From the NCBI GenBank assembly GCA_044347755.1, contig JBIKUE010000003.1, forward strand, positions 1 through 64,000: a stretch of DNA of 64,000 bases. Reading direction: 5' to 3'. Of this stretch, positions 32,855 through 42,346 are shown piece after piece. A program made the position numbers and the translations under genes. This stretch comes from M3007 sp044347755 (GTDB lineage Bacteria > Bacteroidota > Bacteroidia > Chitinophagales > Saprospiraceae). The notes below the pieces were generated by a model. The model had not been told where the DNA came from, did no database searches, and was given only the letters and a program-made list of their open reading frames with translations. The stretch's first letter is position 1. Every line of letters begins with the position of its first letter.

Positions 32855-34234
32855 TTAATACAGGTCATGGATAAGTTGCAGGATTCGCTGCATCTCCACC
32901 TTCAAGGAGCGATTGCTTCCCGCAAAATTGTTGTGCATAAAACTGAAAATCAGCACTTTGCCGGTTTTTGACTTCAGGTAACCGCTTAGGCACATTACCC
33001 CGCTCATACTGCCGGTTTTGCCAACCCAGGAACTGTTATCAGGCCAATCTTTCAGCGTGCCTGTTCCTCCTGGAGCCGGGAAATAGAAAAATAATTTATC
33101 CTGTGGCTGCGTTTGCCACATCCGACGCAAAACCAAAGCCAGCCCCCCGGGACTGATAAGGTTGTACCTCGATAGTCCGGATCCGTCCACCCAACGCGGA
33201 ACAGGATTCACGTTAGCCAAAGAATTGCCCAACATATCCTGAATGACCAACTCTTCCTTCAATTGGTCAAAACGCTGGTCCGCGCAAATCAGTAATAATT
33301 GTTCCGCCAGTAGATTGTTGCTTTCGTGCATCATGTGGCGTAAAACAGTATCTAAGGGGGCAGAATGAATAGTCTGCCAGGGACCATCCAGCTCTGTTTC
33401 ACAAGAGCCGGGAAAATTGCGAAAACAAAAATGCGCAAAGCGCTTACCCATTGTATCGGGCAAAAATCGGGCTAATAAACCTTCTTCACCCGTCATCTCC
33501 GGAAAGGGGACCTTGTCAATAAATCCCGTTGCATAAGCGGAATCTGGCAAGCTCAGAAAGTAATAGGGTATGTGTTCTAACCGGTAAATTCCGGATGTAT
33601 TAGGGTATAATTCATTCCCAGGTTCATAGGGGAAGAGTCCAGAGATATTTGGGGTGCTGCGCCATTGGTCATCCCTTTTTTCGAAGGTGACCACATTGCC
33701 GTAAATGGGAAAATCAGACCTTTCAGCTGAATATTCATGCACATAATCGTCCCAGGCCCACCCAGAGCCGAACCGAGGCACCAATTGGCGCTCCAGAATA
33801 ATGGGGGCTTGTTGGTCCTTCAGCCATTGAAATGGTTGTTGCCACGCTTGATATTCCGGATGCAGAAAAGTTGGATCTCCGGTACCTCTGACAATCCATT
33901 GTTGATCAGTAGTGTGTGCAACTTTGATACCTGGCAGGGTGTCGCCCAGATATTCCAGGCAAGCCGCTAACGTCAGAATTTTCGCGTTCGATGCCGGAGT
34001 AAACAAATGTTGATCATTTACCGAGGCAAGTGTCTTCCCTGTTTGGGCGTCCATCAGCGTAAAACCGCTGAATGCCCGTGCAAAAACTTTCGATTCCCGA
34101 ATCTCCCGCTGAATATTTTGGGCGTTACGAACTTTTTTGGAACGAAAAGCCGAACAGGATTGCATACTGACAAAAATCAACAGCATCATCCACCAAACCT
34201 GTGGCAACTCAAACCGGGATAGCATATTTTCCAA
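32855..34234 (-). CDS. dacB: D-alanyl-D-alanine carboxypeptidase/endopeptidase, PBP4 class (S13)
   Basis: The 459-residue lipoprotein-like product (SMQSCSAF) has the three penicillin-binding motifs: SxxK as S82-N-A-K85 in TPASNAKILTLA, SxN in MHESNNLLAEQLLL, and KTG in WVGKTGSMSGVMCL. S13 enzymes trim or cut peptide cross-links in the periplasm. VDGSGLSRYNLISPGGLALVL is a family hallmark. The gene is followed 14 bases later (on the minus strand, upstream side) by the permease gene, so the two may be cotranscribed. Confidence 0.9.
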   Translation of the reverse strand: MENMLSRFELPQVWWMMLLIFVSMQSCSAFRSKKVRNAQNIQREIRESKVFARAFSGFTLMDAQTGKTLASVNDQHLFTPASNAKILTLAACLEYLGDTLPGIKVAHTTDQQWIVRGTGDPTFLHPEYQAWQQPFQWLKDQQAPIILERQLVPRFGSGWAWDDYVHEYSAERSDFPIYGNVVTFEKRDDQWRSTPNISGLFPYEPGNELYPNTSGIYRLEHIPYYFLSLPDSAYATGFIDKVPFPEMTGEEGLLARFLPDTMGKRFAHFCFRNFPGSCETELDGPWQTIHSAPLDTVLRHMMHESNNLLAEQLLLICADQRFDQLKEELVIQDMLGNSLANVNPVPRWVDGSGLSRYNLISPGGLALVLRRMWQTQPQDKLFFYFPAPGGTGTLKDWPDNSSWVGKTGSMSGVMCLSGYLKSKTGKVLIFSFMHNNFAGSNRSLKVEMQRILQLIHDLY

Positions 34235-34248
34235 AGCTTGAGATCTGA

Positions 34249-36180
34249 CTATTGTTGTTTGGATCTGGCCAACTTACTATTCGAATACCCATACCCAAAA
34301 TAAATCACCAGGCCGGCCACCAGCCAAATGAAGAATCCCGCCCAGCTTTTTGCCGGAATTTGGGCCATCATGTAGAAACAGGATACTAAACCCAATATCG
34401 GGATCAGCGACAGGTTGTGCCTGAAGGCCAATACAGCCATTATCAGACTGGTCAGGATGAACAGCCACATGGGAATTTTATGTTGAAACAGCGACCAGCC
34501 GGACTCAAATTTGGCAGAATCCGGCACCGGAGCAGCCTCTACCGTACGTACGTATGCATCAGCTTCTAGGGCGGTGAGGTAGTCGCCAATGGCGCCATTC
34601 GCTGCAGCCATTCCTGCGCTATCGCGCGCGCTCAGGAAGCGTTGCAGTTCGGGAATTTGCGCTTCAGGCACATGATGAAGGAAATCCTCCACGCCATACA
34701 TCTGTTTTTCGTTGGTCACCCAGGCTTTGGTATCTGTTGGGTTGTGTACGGCCAGATAATACCCTGCTGCGACCAACATAAGAGGGAAGATCCATTTGGC
34801 ATTGAGGTACGGCGTACGGAATTTGCCCCGGGGGGCATCAGGCTGCACTTGAAGCTTTAATACCCCGCCACACACCAGCACAAAGGCAAAAAGCGTACCC
34901 ATACTGCAAAGGTCCAACACGGTGTCGCTGGGAATGAAGAGCATCGGAATTACCACAAAAAAGCCGGTAATAATTGTTGCAAACGTTGGTGTGCGAAACT
35001 TGGGATGGATATAGGAAAAACGCTTGGGCAGCAAACCATCGCGACTCATGGTCATCCAGATGCGTGGTTGTCCCAGTTGGAACACCAAAAACACCCCAGC
35101 CATGGCCACCACCGCGCTGACTGCAATGATACCAGAGAACCATTTCAGGTTGATTTTTTCAAAAACATAAGCAAGTGGATCGTTCACATCCAATTCGGTG
35201 TAATTAACCATGCCGGTTAGCACCAACGCAATAATAATGTATAAAATGGTGCAAATAATGATGGAATACACCATAGCCCTTGGTAAATCGCGCTGAGGAT
35301 CCTTGCACTCTTCCGCAGTGGTAGAAAGCGCATCAAACCCAATGTAGGCAAAAAAAACTGAAGAGACGCCTGCCATGACCCCGCCAAAACCATTGGGGGC
35401 AAAAGGATGCCAGTTTTCCACATTCACATATCCGGCCCCAACGATGATTACCAGAGCCACTACGATCAATTTCAACACTACCATCAGGTTGCCTGCATTT
35501 TTTGATTCTTTCATGCCGATATACACCAGAGCAGTGATCAATATAGACATCACTATGGCCGGAATATCCAGAATCATGCGCAATCCACCCAGTTTGGGCG
35601 CCGATTGCCAGGCCAGGTACGCTTCCCGTTGGGATTGGCTGAAATCCGCCTCGGTTTGACCTCCCTTGATGACTGCGACTGCCGCATCGTATCCCTGATG
35701 CGCTGACACATAATCAATGGCCGCCCACTCTGGAATATGCCAACCGGCGCTGGCACACAAACTGGTGAAATAACTGGACCAGGACACTGCCACCGTGATA
35801 TTGCCTACGGCGTATTCCATTACCAGTGCCCACCCAATAATCCAGGCGATAAGCTCTCCAAAGGCTACATATGAATAAGTATAGGCGCTACCTGAAACGG
35901 GCAACATGGAGGCAAACTCCGCGTAAGCAAAGGCGGCAAAACCGCATGCCAGAGCTGTAAATATAAATAAAAAGACCACTGCAGGACCGCCGTTATAACT
36001 GGCAGATCCGATGGTGCTGAAGATGCCTGCGCCAATAATGGCAGCTATACCCAGGGCCGTCAGATCTCGGACACCTAAATTCTTGTGCAATCCACCTGAG
36101 CCGTGAATTTCCTCATGCTTGGCAGATGAAATAGCATCATGGACTGATTTTTTGCGGAATAGATTGTTGAAAAGAGCCAT
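34249..36180 (-). CDS. APC-superfamily amino acid permease
   Basis: The product has about 12 membrane segments and the cationic amino acid transporter pattern (LTALGIAAIIGAGIFSTIGSAS, AFAYAEFASMLPVSGSAYTYSYVAFGELIAWIIGWAL, FFAYIGFDALSTTAEECKDPQRDLPRAM). ATG 36180 is preferred over 36201 because it gives the usual short N-terminus. A hydrophilic insert of about 90 residues (HNPTDTKAWV to SWSLFQHK region) separates two late membrane segments and is longer than usual. Substrate cannot be named. Confidence 0.9.
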   Translation of the reverse strand: MALFNNLFRKKSVHDAISSAKHEEIHGSGGLHKNLGVRDLTALGIAAIIGAGIFSTIGSASYNGGPAVVFLFIFTALACGFAAFAYAEFASMLPVSGSAYTYSYVAFGELIAWIIGWALVMEYAVGNITVAVSWSSYFTSLCASAGWHIPEWAAIDYVSAHQGYDAAVAVIKGGQTEADFSQSQREAYLAWQSAPKLGGLRMILDIPAIVMSILITALVYIGMKESKNAGNLMVVLKLIVVALVIIVGAGYVNVENWHPFAPNGFGGVMAGVSSVFFAYIGFDALSTTAEECKDPQRDLPRAMVYSIIICTILYIIIALVLTGMVNYTELDVNDPLAYVFEKINLKWFSGIIAVSAVVAMAGVFLVFQLGQPRIWMTMSRDGLLPKRFSYIHPKFRTPTFATIITGFFVVIPMLFIPSDTVLDLCSMGTLFAFVLVCGGVLKLQVQPDAPRGKFRTPYLNAKWIFPLMLVAAGYYLAVHNPTDTKAWVTNEKQMYGVEDFLHHVPEAQIPELQRFLSARDSAGMAAANGAIGDYLTALEADAYVRTVEAAPVPDSAKFESGWSLFQHKIPMWLFILTSLIMAVLAFRHNLSLIPILGLVSCFYMMAQIPAKSWAGFFIWLVAGLVIYFGYGYSNSKLARSKQQ

Positions 36181-36257
36181 AGGGTTGATACTGTTTATCA
36201 AAAAGGAGACCTGAGCAAGTCAGATTTCCAGCGTCCAAAGTATGGCATTCCAACCAA

Positions 36258-36971
36258 TCAAATCTTTGATTTTTGCAAAACAGCAACCTCAGAGCCCTCA
36301 GCAAGAAAACAGGAAGCCGGCTTTTGGGATAGGTATTGTGCAAACTCCGCACCATAAAGCCTGGAATAATCACCTTTCACTTCTAAGGTACGCACCGGAT
36401 AAATATCCCATCGCGGGTGCTGAACCTGATATTCATTGGTCCGATTGAGGCCGGTTTGAGCATAACCCCAATAATGCTCTGTGATAAACTCTGCTTCGCT
36501 GCCTACTTCCAGCGTACTGGCTATTGGAGAAGCTTCTGCAGCTAGTTTGTACCAGTTTCCACTCCAAAATGGCTTCCACTCATAGGATACTATGTGCCGT
36601 TCAGGTTGCAAATCCCAGGTATGACGCATTCTGTAAGTGGCGTAATGCTCGCCATAAACGGTATTGGCAATCAGCGTAATGGCCGGTTTAGGGACAATTT
36701 CTTTGATAAAAACCACTCCTCTGCGCCATTCGCCGTCTACTAATCGCCGAACATAAAACCGGAGATTGACCTCTTCAAAATCTTTGTGAAAGGGCACGGA
36801 AACACCTAAAATCCGGGTATCCATAAACATAAACCCTACCAGGCTGACGTAGCATTTGCCTTGCCAGAAATCCAGTTCTGTGCCATAGGGAACATACGGC
36901 AATAAAACCTCCGGAGCAATTTCGTAATTAGCCATCAGAAGTTTGCGCCAGGAAGCTGTCAGGAATGTCAT
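36258..36971 (-). CDS. DUF2071 (YqjF family) protein
   Basis: From ATG 36971 the 237-residue product begins MTFLTASWRKLLMANYEIAPEVLLPYVPYGTELDFW, the standard DUF2071 opening, with VSLVGFMFMDTRILGVSVPFHKDFEEVNLRFYVRR and EHYWGYAQ further on. The in-frame region upstream of 36971 only mirrors gcvP and is not part of it. The family has an acetoacetate-decarboxylase-like fold and no assigned function. It follows gcvP by 80 bases on the same strand. Confidence 0.88.
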   Translation of the reverse strand: MTFLTASWRKLLMANYEIAPEVLLPYVPYGTELDFWQGKCYVSLVGFMFMDTRILGVSVPFHKDFEEVNLRFYVRRLVDGEWRRGVVFIKEIVPKPAITLIANTVYGEHYATYRMRHTWDLQPERHIVSYEWKPFWSGNWYKLAAEASPIASTLEVGSEAEFITEHYWGYAQTGLNRTNEYQVQHPRWDIYPVRTLEVKGDYSRLYGAEFAQYLSQKPASCFLAEGSEVAVLQKSKI

Positions 36972-37050
36972 ATTTGTTGAAATAAAAAGGGGAGCTGCAT
37001 ACGAAGTAAAACGTTGCAACTCCCCTTTGGGTTTAAAGGATGTACCGGAA

Positions 37051-39900
37051 CTACGCGTACGCCTCAATCGGCGGGCAAATGCACACCAGATTACGGTCGC
37101 CAAAAGCCTGGTCGATCCGGCCCACCGTTGGCCAGAATTTGAAGCCCTGACGCAGATATGGCAGCGGGAAAGCGGCCTTTTCACGGGAATATTTGTGTTT
37201 CCAGTTATCGCCGGTCACTTCTTCGCAGGTATGTGGAGCATTGTGCAGCGGATTGTTTTCGGTATCGAATTCGCCGCGTGCAATGGCGTCAATTTCTTCC
37301 CGGATAGCCAAAAGGGCATCGCAGAAACGATCTAATTCAGCCTTGCTTTCACTTTCTGTCGGCTCGATCATGATGGTGCCTGCAACCGGGAAGGAAAGGG
37401 TTGGTGCATGGAAGCCGTAATCCATCAAACGCTTGGCGATGTCTTCTGCGCCTACCAATGACTTAAATGGACGCATATCCACAATCATTTCGTGTGCGCA
37501 GCGACCATTTTCGCCGGAGTACAGAATTTCGTAGGCTCCTTCCAAACGCGCTTTAATATAGTTGGCATTCAGAATGGCGTATTTGGTGGCGTTGGTTACG
37601 CCTTCAGCACCCAGCATCCGGATGTATGCATAAGAGATCAATAAAATGCTGGCGCTTCCCCAGGGGGCCGCAGATACTGCGGTGGTACCTTGAGCGCCAC
37701 CCATTTCAACAAACACGTGCTTAGGCAGGTAAGGCGCCAGGCTGTCGTTACAGCAGATCGGCCCCATGCCCGGGCCACCGCCACCGTGCGGGATAGCAAA
37801 GGTTTTGTGCAGGTTCAGGTGACAAACATCCGCGCCAATGGTGGCCGGGCTGGTCAGGCCTACCTGTGCATTCATGTTGGCGCCATCCATATATACTTTG
37901 CCACCATGTTGGTGAATAATGTCACAAACCTCTTTGATGCTGGTTTCAAAAACCCCGTGAGTGGAAGGATAAGTAACCATCAGGCAGGAAAGGTTGGCAG
38001 AATGTTGCTCAGCTTTAGCCCTTAGATCATTCAGATCGATGTTACCACGCTCGTCGCAAGCCACTACAACCACTTCCATGCCGGCCATTACGGCAGATGC
38101 CGGATTGGTGCCATGTGCGGAAGAAGGGATGAGGGAAACATTTCTGTGTGCTCCTCCGGTGGCCATGTGATAGGCACGGATAGCTATGAGTCCTGCGTAT
38201 TCCCCCTGTGCACCACTATTTGGTTGCAGGGAGCAGGCAGAAAAACCGGTCACCTCACAGAGGTACTTTTCTAATTCGCTGATAATATGCGCGTACCCTT
38301 GTGCCTGAGATACCGGCATGAACGGGTGCATGTTCGACCAGTTTTCCCAGCTAACCGGAATCATTTCAGCCGCAGCGTTCAGCTTCATGGTACATGATCC
38401 CAGGGAGATCATACTGTGCACAAGCGATAAGTCTTTGTTTTCCAGGCGCTTGATGTAGCGCATCATGTCGCTTTCGGTATGGTAGGTGTTGAATACCGGA
38501 TGCGTCAGGTAATGAGAATCGCGAACCAACCCAAGATTATTGGATTTGGATTTAACAAGCGAAGCGTGTATCCCAAATACATTCAGAATATCGTTCAGAT
38601 CCTGCTCAGTTACCGTCTCATCAAGAGCAATTTGAATGGACTGAGCATCATGGAAGAAGTTGATTCCAACGGCTTCTGCATTGGCAAGAATGGTCGATAA
38701 TTGCGCCGGAGAGACCTCTACTCGGAGCGTATCAAAAAACCTGGCATTGGTTTGTTTAAAACCGGCGGCCGTTAAGGCAGCGGCCAATGACACAGCCATA
38801 TCATGTGCCCGTTGTGCAATGCCTCGGATACCTGCAGGGCCATGATAAACCGCATACATGGCAGCCATATTGGACAATAACGCCTGAGCAGTGCAAATAT
38901 TGGAGGTTGCTTTTTCCCTACGAATGTGTTGCTCGCGCGTTTGAAGCGCCATCCGCAATGCGCGATTTCCGTGTTTGTCCACAGAAACGCCAATGATACG
39001 ACCCGGAATTTGTCGTTTGAAATCTTCAGTGCAGGCAAAATAGGCTGCGTGCGGACCTCCATATCCTAGTGGAACACCCATGCGCTGTGTGTTACCAATC
39101 GCAGCATCAGCGCCCCATTCTCCAGGCGGTGTGAGCAAGGCGAGAGAGAGAATATCGGCGGCAACGCATACAAAGTTGCCATTTGCCTTTGCTTTTTCTA
39201 CGAAAGCCCGATAATCTTCAACGTTACCCTGAGCGTCCGGATATTGCAACATGACGCCGAAGGTTTTATCGGAAAATTCAAAAGATTTCCAATCTCCGAT
39301 TTTCAGCTCGATGCCATGCGGCATAGCACGGGTTTTAAGAATATCTATGGTTTGCGGCAGCACTTTATCGGAAACAAAAAACTCATTGGCTTCCTGACCT
39401 GCTTGGGCGCGCTTGTTTTTTTCATGGTAAAACATGTTCATCGCCTCAGAAGCAGCCGTTCCTTCGTCCAGCAAACTTGCATTGGCAATCGGCAGGCCCG
39501 TCAGGTCGCACACCATTGTTTGGAAATTCAAAAGGCTCTCCAATCGACCTTGAGCAATTTCAGCCTGATAAGGGGTGTATTGCGTATACCAGCCGGGATT
39601 GCTGAACAAATTGCGTAAAATAACCGGCGGAGTGATAGTGCCATAATAGCCCATTCCGATGTAATTGCGCATAACCCGATTCTGCAAAGCAACATTTTTG
39701 AGTTCCTGCAGATACTCAAATTCAGATTGAGCCGGAGGAAGATTCAATGGCTTTTTCAGCCTAATGGATGCAGGAACCGTTTGTTCAATCAATTCGTCCA
39801 GAGAATTTACCTTCAGGACTTTGAGCATTTCTTTGGTTTCAGATTCACTGGGGCCGATATGCCGACGCTCGAAGCGGTCGGGATGTGGAAATAAACTCAT
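37051..39900 (-). CDS. gcvP: Glycine dehydrogenase (decarboxylating), P-protein of the glycine cleavage system
   Basis: The 949-residue PLP enzyme decarboxylates glycine and passes the aminomethyl group to lipoylated GcvH. The start MSLFPHPDRFERRHIGPSESET is typical and places the ATG at 39900, so the 69 bases before it are leader. Both halves of the family are present, and the PLP lysine lies in HLNLHKTFAIPHGGGGPGMG. GcvT and GcvH genes are not in the window. I looked for a glycine riboswitch upstream and saw none; the leader holds GAGTGATTGA-like repeats. Confidence 0.96.
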   Translation of the reverse strand: MSLFPHPDRFERRHIGPSESETKEMLKVLKVNSLDELIEQTVPASIRLKKPLNLPPAQSEFEYLQELKNVALQNRVMRNYIGMGYYGTITPPVILRNLFSNPGWYTQYTPYQAEIAQGRLESLLNFQTMVCDLTGLPIANASLLDEGTAASEAMNMFYHEKNKRAQAGQEANEFFVSDKVLPQTIDILKTRAMPHGIELKIGDWKSFEFSDKTFGVMLQYPDAQGNVEDYRAFVEKAKANGNFVCVAADILSLALLTPPGEWGADAAIGNTQRMGVPLGYGGPHAAYFACTEDFKRQIPGRIIGVSVDKHGNRALRMALQTREQHIRREKATSNICTAQALLSNMAAMYAVYHGPAGIRGIAQRAHDMAVSLAAALTAAGFKQTNARFFDTLRVEVSPAQLSTILANAEAVGINFFHDAQSIQIALDETVTEQDLNDILNVFGIHASLVKSKSNNLGLVRDSHYLTHPVFNTYHTESDMMRYIKRLENKDLSLVHSMISLGSCTMKLNAAAEMIPVSWENWSNMHPFMPVSQAQGYAHIISELEKYLCEVTGFSACSLQPNSGAQGEYAGLIAIRAYHMATGGAHRNVSLIPSSAHGTNPASAVMAGMEVVVVACDERGNIDLNDLRAKAEQHSANLSCLMVTYPSTHGVFETSIKEVCDIIHQHGGKVYMDGANMNAQVGLTSPATIGADVCHLNLHKTFAIPHGGGGPGMGPICCNDSLAPYLPKHVFVEMGGAQGTTAVSAAPWGSASILLISYAYIRMLGAEGVTNATKYAILNANYIKARLEGAYEILYSGENGRCAHEMIVDMRPFKSLVGAEDIAKRLMDYGFHAPTLSFPVAGTIMIEPTESESKAELDRFCDALLAIREEIDAIARGEFDTENNPLHNAPHTCEEVTGDNWKHKYSREKAAFPLPYLRQGFKFWPTVGRIDQAFGDRNLVCICPPIEAYA

Positions 39901-39903
39901 AAA

Positions 39904-39953
39904 CAATGAGTGAGTAGGTGATTGAGTTAATGAGTGATTGACAGAATGAGTGG
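39904..39953. repeat. Degenerate TGAGTGATTGA-type short repeats upstream of gcvP
   Basis: AATGAGTGAGT, TGATTGAGTTAATGAGTGATTG and AATGAGTGGTTG are loosely repeated within 50 bases before the start codon. No known regulatory element is recognised. Confidence 0.4.
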
Positions 39954-39995
39954 TTGTATTGTGGTGCACTCAAAACGCGGCGAAGGTATAAAGGT

Positions 39996-41339
39996 TCAGG
40001 GAGATTTTCGGGCAGTTTTGGAGACAATTCTGCTTCGGCATTCCCAAATAAGAAACAAACTGAATAAGAGGTATTCAAGCAGGATCAATGGGTAATTTTC
40101 CAGGTATTTGTTCTGATCATAATGGCTGTAGGACAACATGATTAATCCAGACCATACAATCGGGGCTCTCCAGGAACTGAGCAGGGAAAATGACAGAGGA
40201 ATGCCCAAATACCATGGTTGCACCGTAGCGGCAAACAACAAATAAATGGTATTGCCGGCAGCAATGGCAGTAAACACGCTCCAATTCTTTGTTCCCTTTT
40301 GATTGTCAGGAGTGAACCATGCCAGGCCTAGCAAGATCAATAAACTTATTCCTCCTAATACCGGGCCTGACTTCTTGCCAATATCCCATCCGGTTTCCCA
40401 TAGCCCAATTTCTCTGACCAAATAATAAATGCTGGCATTGAATTGAAATTGCCGGAAATACAGGTCAATGCTACTGAGCATATTGGGGAGCATGATCAAT
40501 ATGGGCAGAAATAGCAAGCCCGTGAATACCATCACCCAACCAACGAACCGCCAACCGGTGCGCAATCCCAGCCAGCGCCAAACCATAGGTACAAACAGTA
40601 TGGGTAGTAGTTTGGTCGAAATGGCAAGGCTCCAAAAACCTGCTCCTGCCAGTATTTTTCCACGTTGAAGGGTATAGAAAGCTGCAAGCATGAAAAAAAC
40701 CATGATGCCCTCAAAGTGACAATTGCCCGTAAATTCAAGAATCGCCAGAGGATTCAAAGCGTACATCCAGCCTGCGTGGGATACATTCAATTCCCTGCCT
40801 AACCTTTTTAACAACCAGATGACACCTATTTCACCTGTAATAATAAAGAGCTTTATCAGAAATATACTTCCTGCTTCCCAGGAAGGAAATAACCAGGTAG
40901 CCAATCCAAAAACAAGCTGGCAAACCGTTGGGTAAACGGTGAAATATTGTGGCGAATTGAGACGGGCATACAAATCAGAGGTCAAACCCGGCTCCATATC
41001 AAGCTGGTGAATCCAATAAACCGGAGGATGTGAAAAAGGGTGAATACCTGCATTGAGTAAGTGTCCATCCCAAAGAAACCGTGCATAATCATCTGAAAGA
41101 TTGGGGATACTGAAAAGCAACATGACCCTTAACCACAAACCTAAACCAATCAATAACCGATCATCAAGCACCGGTTTTTTCTTGCCCCACCACCACAAAG
41201 TGACCAGGTAAGCAACAAAGAAAACAGAATACCCTCCCATAAACAAAGGAAATTCCGTTCGTTCTACCTGATAACCCAGATAATAGCAGCAACAAGTGGC
41301 TATTCCGGCAAGAACAATATATAGATGATAGGAATGCAT
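39996..41339 (-). CDS. GT-C type membrane glycosyltransferase (mannosyltransferase-like)
   Basis: The 447-residue protein has about 10 membrane segments and, in the first extracytoplasmic loop, LSDDYARFLWDGHLLNAGIHPF with the acidic pair typical of GT-C enzymes that use polyprenyl-phosphate sugars. It resembles Bacteroidota proteins labelled as mannosyltransferase or DUF2029-like. It would act on the periplasmic face, perhaps in glycan or lipid decoration. It sits 96 bases upstream of gcvP on the same strand and diverges from plsC. Confidence 0.72.
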   Translation of the reverse strand: MHSYHLYIVLAGIATCCCYYLGYQVERTEFPLFMGGYSVFFVAYLVTLWWWGKKKPVLDDRLLIGLGLWLRVMLLFSIPNLSDDYARFLWDGHLLNAGIHPFSHPPVYWIHQLDMEPGLTSDLYARLNSPQYFTVYPTVCQLVFGLATWLFPSWEAGSIFLIKLFIITGEIGVIWLLKRLGRELNVSHAGWMYALNPLAILEFTGNCHFEGIMVFFMLAAFYTLQRGKILAGAGFWSLAISTKLLPILFVPMVWRWLGLRTGWRFVGWVMVFTGLLFLPILIMLPNMLSSIDLYFRQFQFNASIYYLVREIGLWETGWDIGKKSGPVLGGISLLILLGLAWFTPDNQKGTKNWSVFTAIAAGNTIYLLFAATVQPWYLGIPLSFSLLSSWRAPIVWSGLIMLSYSHYDQNKYLENYPLILLEYLLFSLFLIWECRSRIVSKTARKSP

Positions 41340-41407
41340 AAGGCCGCAAGGTATTAGCGCTACAGGATATCCCCAAGAAGCAATTTGTTTTCATATTTGC
41401 GGATATT

Positions 41408-42139
41408 ATGAAAAAACTTCGTGGCATTTTCCGGCTCCTCTATTTTGTCATTTATACCCTGATCAAGGTTGGCCAGATCGTCATGATGAGCCTCCTTGCA
41501 GGGCAAAACATTCGACGCTCCATGCGTATCCGAAAGCAATGGGCCCGACATTTGCTTCCGGCCATAGGGGTAAGGATAAAATCCAGGGGTATTCCACCAG
41601 ACTATCCATGTATTTTAATGGGTAATCATCGATCCTACCTTGATCCATCCATTATCTTGCACGATGCATTTGCCTACCCTGTTTCCAAGGCTGAAGTCTC
41701 GAATTGGCCTTTAATTGGCTACGGAGCTAAGGTTTCGGGGGTTCTTTTCCTAAAACGGGAAAGTAAAGCAAGTCGAAAATTTACCCTGGATGCCATTGCC
41801 TCGAAACTGCAGGAAGGATTCCCTGTAATTCTTTTTCCTGAAGGCACCACCCACTCAAACATGCAAACCATTGACTTTAAGATTGGTGGATTCAAGCTGG
41901 CTGCAGAAAATAATTTCCCAATCGTACCGGTAGCTATTGATTATTCCGATCCGGCGGATCATTGGATTGGCGACGATACTTTTCTTCCTCACTTTTTAAG
42001 ACGTTTTGGCGAACCGGTCATGCGGGTACAGGTAAGATATGGAGATGCTATTTGGAGCGACGACCCGCAAATCTTGTTGGCCGAAGCAAAAGCCTGGATT
42101 GACGCTCAACTTTTGGAAATCCATGAGGGTTGGGTGTAA
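41408..42139 (+). CDS. plsC: 1-acyl-sn-glycerol-3-phosphate acyltransferase
   Basis: The 243-residue enzyme would add the second acyl chain to make phosphatidic acid at the inner membrane. The catalytic H74-x4-D79 (GNHRSYLDPS) and the substrate motif FPEGTTH are present, after an N-terminal membrane segment (LYFVIYTLIKVGQIVMMSLL). A second PlsC-type gene lies at 50885, so the two may differ in acyl or acceptor choice. Confidence 0.9.
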   Translation: MKKLRGIFRLLYFVIYTLIKVGQIVMMSLLAGQNIRRSMRIRKQWARHLLPAIGVRIKSRGIPPDYPCILMGNHRSYLDPSIILHDAFAYPVSKAEVSNWPLIGYGAKVSGVLFLKRESKASRKFTLDAIASKLQEGFPVILFPEGTTHSNMQTIDFKIGGFKLAAENNFPIVPVAIDYSDPADHWIGDDTFLPHFLRRFGEPVMRVQVRYGDAIWSDDPQILLAEAKAWIDAQLLEIHEGWV

Positions 42140-42162
42140 TCTTGGATTTCTTGTGTTATTTG

Positions 42163-42194
42163 TTTGAAATAAATCAGATATCGCTCTACCTTTG
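42163..42194 (+). promoter_or_regulatory. Bacteroidota-type promoter of tRNA-Arg
   Basis: TTTG (42163-42166), a 20-base spacer and TACCTTTG (42187-42194) match the consensus very well. The tRNA begins 25 bases after the -7 box. Confidence 0.8.
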
Positions 42195-42219
42195 CGACCC
42201 GTTTTAATCTGCACGATTT

Positions 42220-42291
42220 GGCTCCATAGTTCAACGGATAGAATGGAAGTTTCCGGAACTTCAGATAGTGGTTCGATTCCACTTGGAGCTA
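42220..42291 (+). tRNA. tRNA-Arg(CCG)
   Basis: A full cloverleaf folds: acceptor GGCTCCA/TGGAGCT with one G-T pair, D-stem GTTC/GAAT, anticodon stem GAAGT/ACTTC with loop TTCCGGA (anticodon CCG), and T-arm AGTGG-TTCGATT-CCACT. The encoded end is ACC, so CCA is not fully genome-encoded. It reads CGG arginine codons. Confidence 0.93.
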
Positions 42292-42303
42292 CCTCCCATA
42301 ATT

Positions 42304-42337
42304 CCCTCCTCAGTAAAGCGCTGACGAGGGTTTTTTT
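42304..42337 (+). terminator. Intrinsic terminator after tRNA-Arg
   Basis: CCCTCCTCAG and CTGACGAGGG pair with one mismatch around TAAAGCG, followed by seven T. It ends the tRNA transcript, just before the next start codon at 42347. Confidence 0.85.
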
Positions 42338-42346
42338 CTAAAAGTT

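Noticed and set aside
36972..37184. N-terminal extension of the DUF2071 gene up to 37184
   Set aside because: The extension reads the gcvP tail in another frame; the family start is at 36971.
39901..39995. Glycine riboswitch upstream of gcvP
   Set aside because: The gap to the next gene is under 100 bases and shows only short GAGTGA-type repeats, with no aptamer-like pairing.
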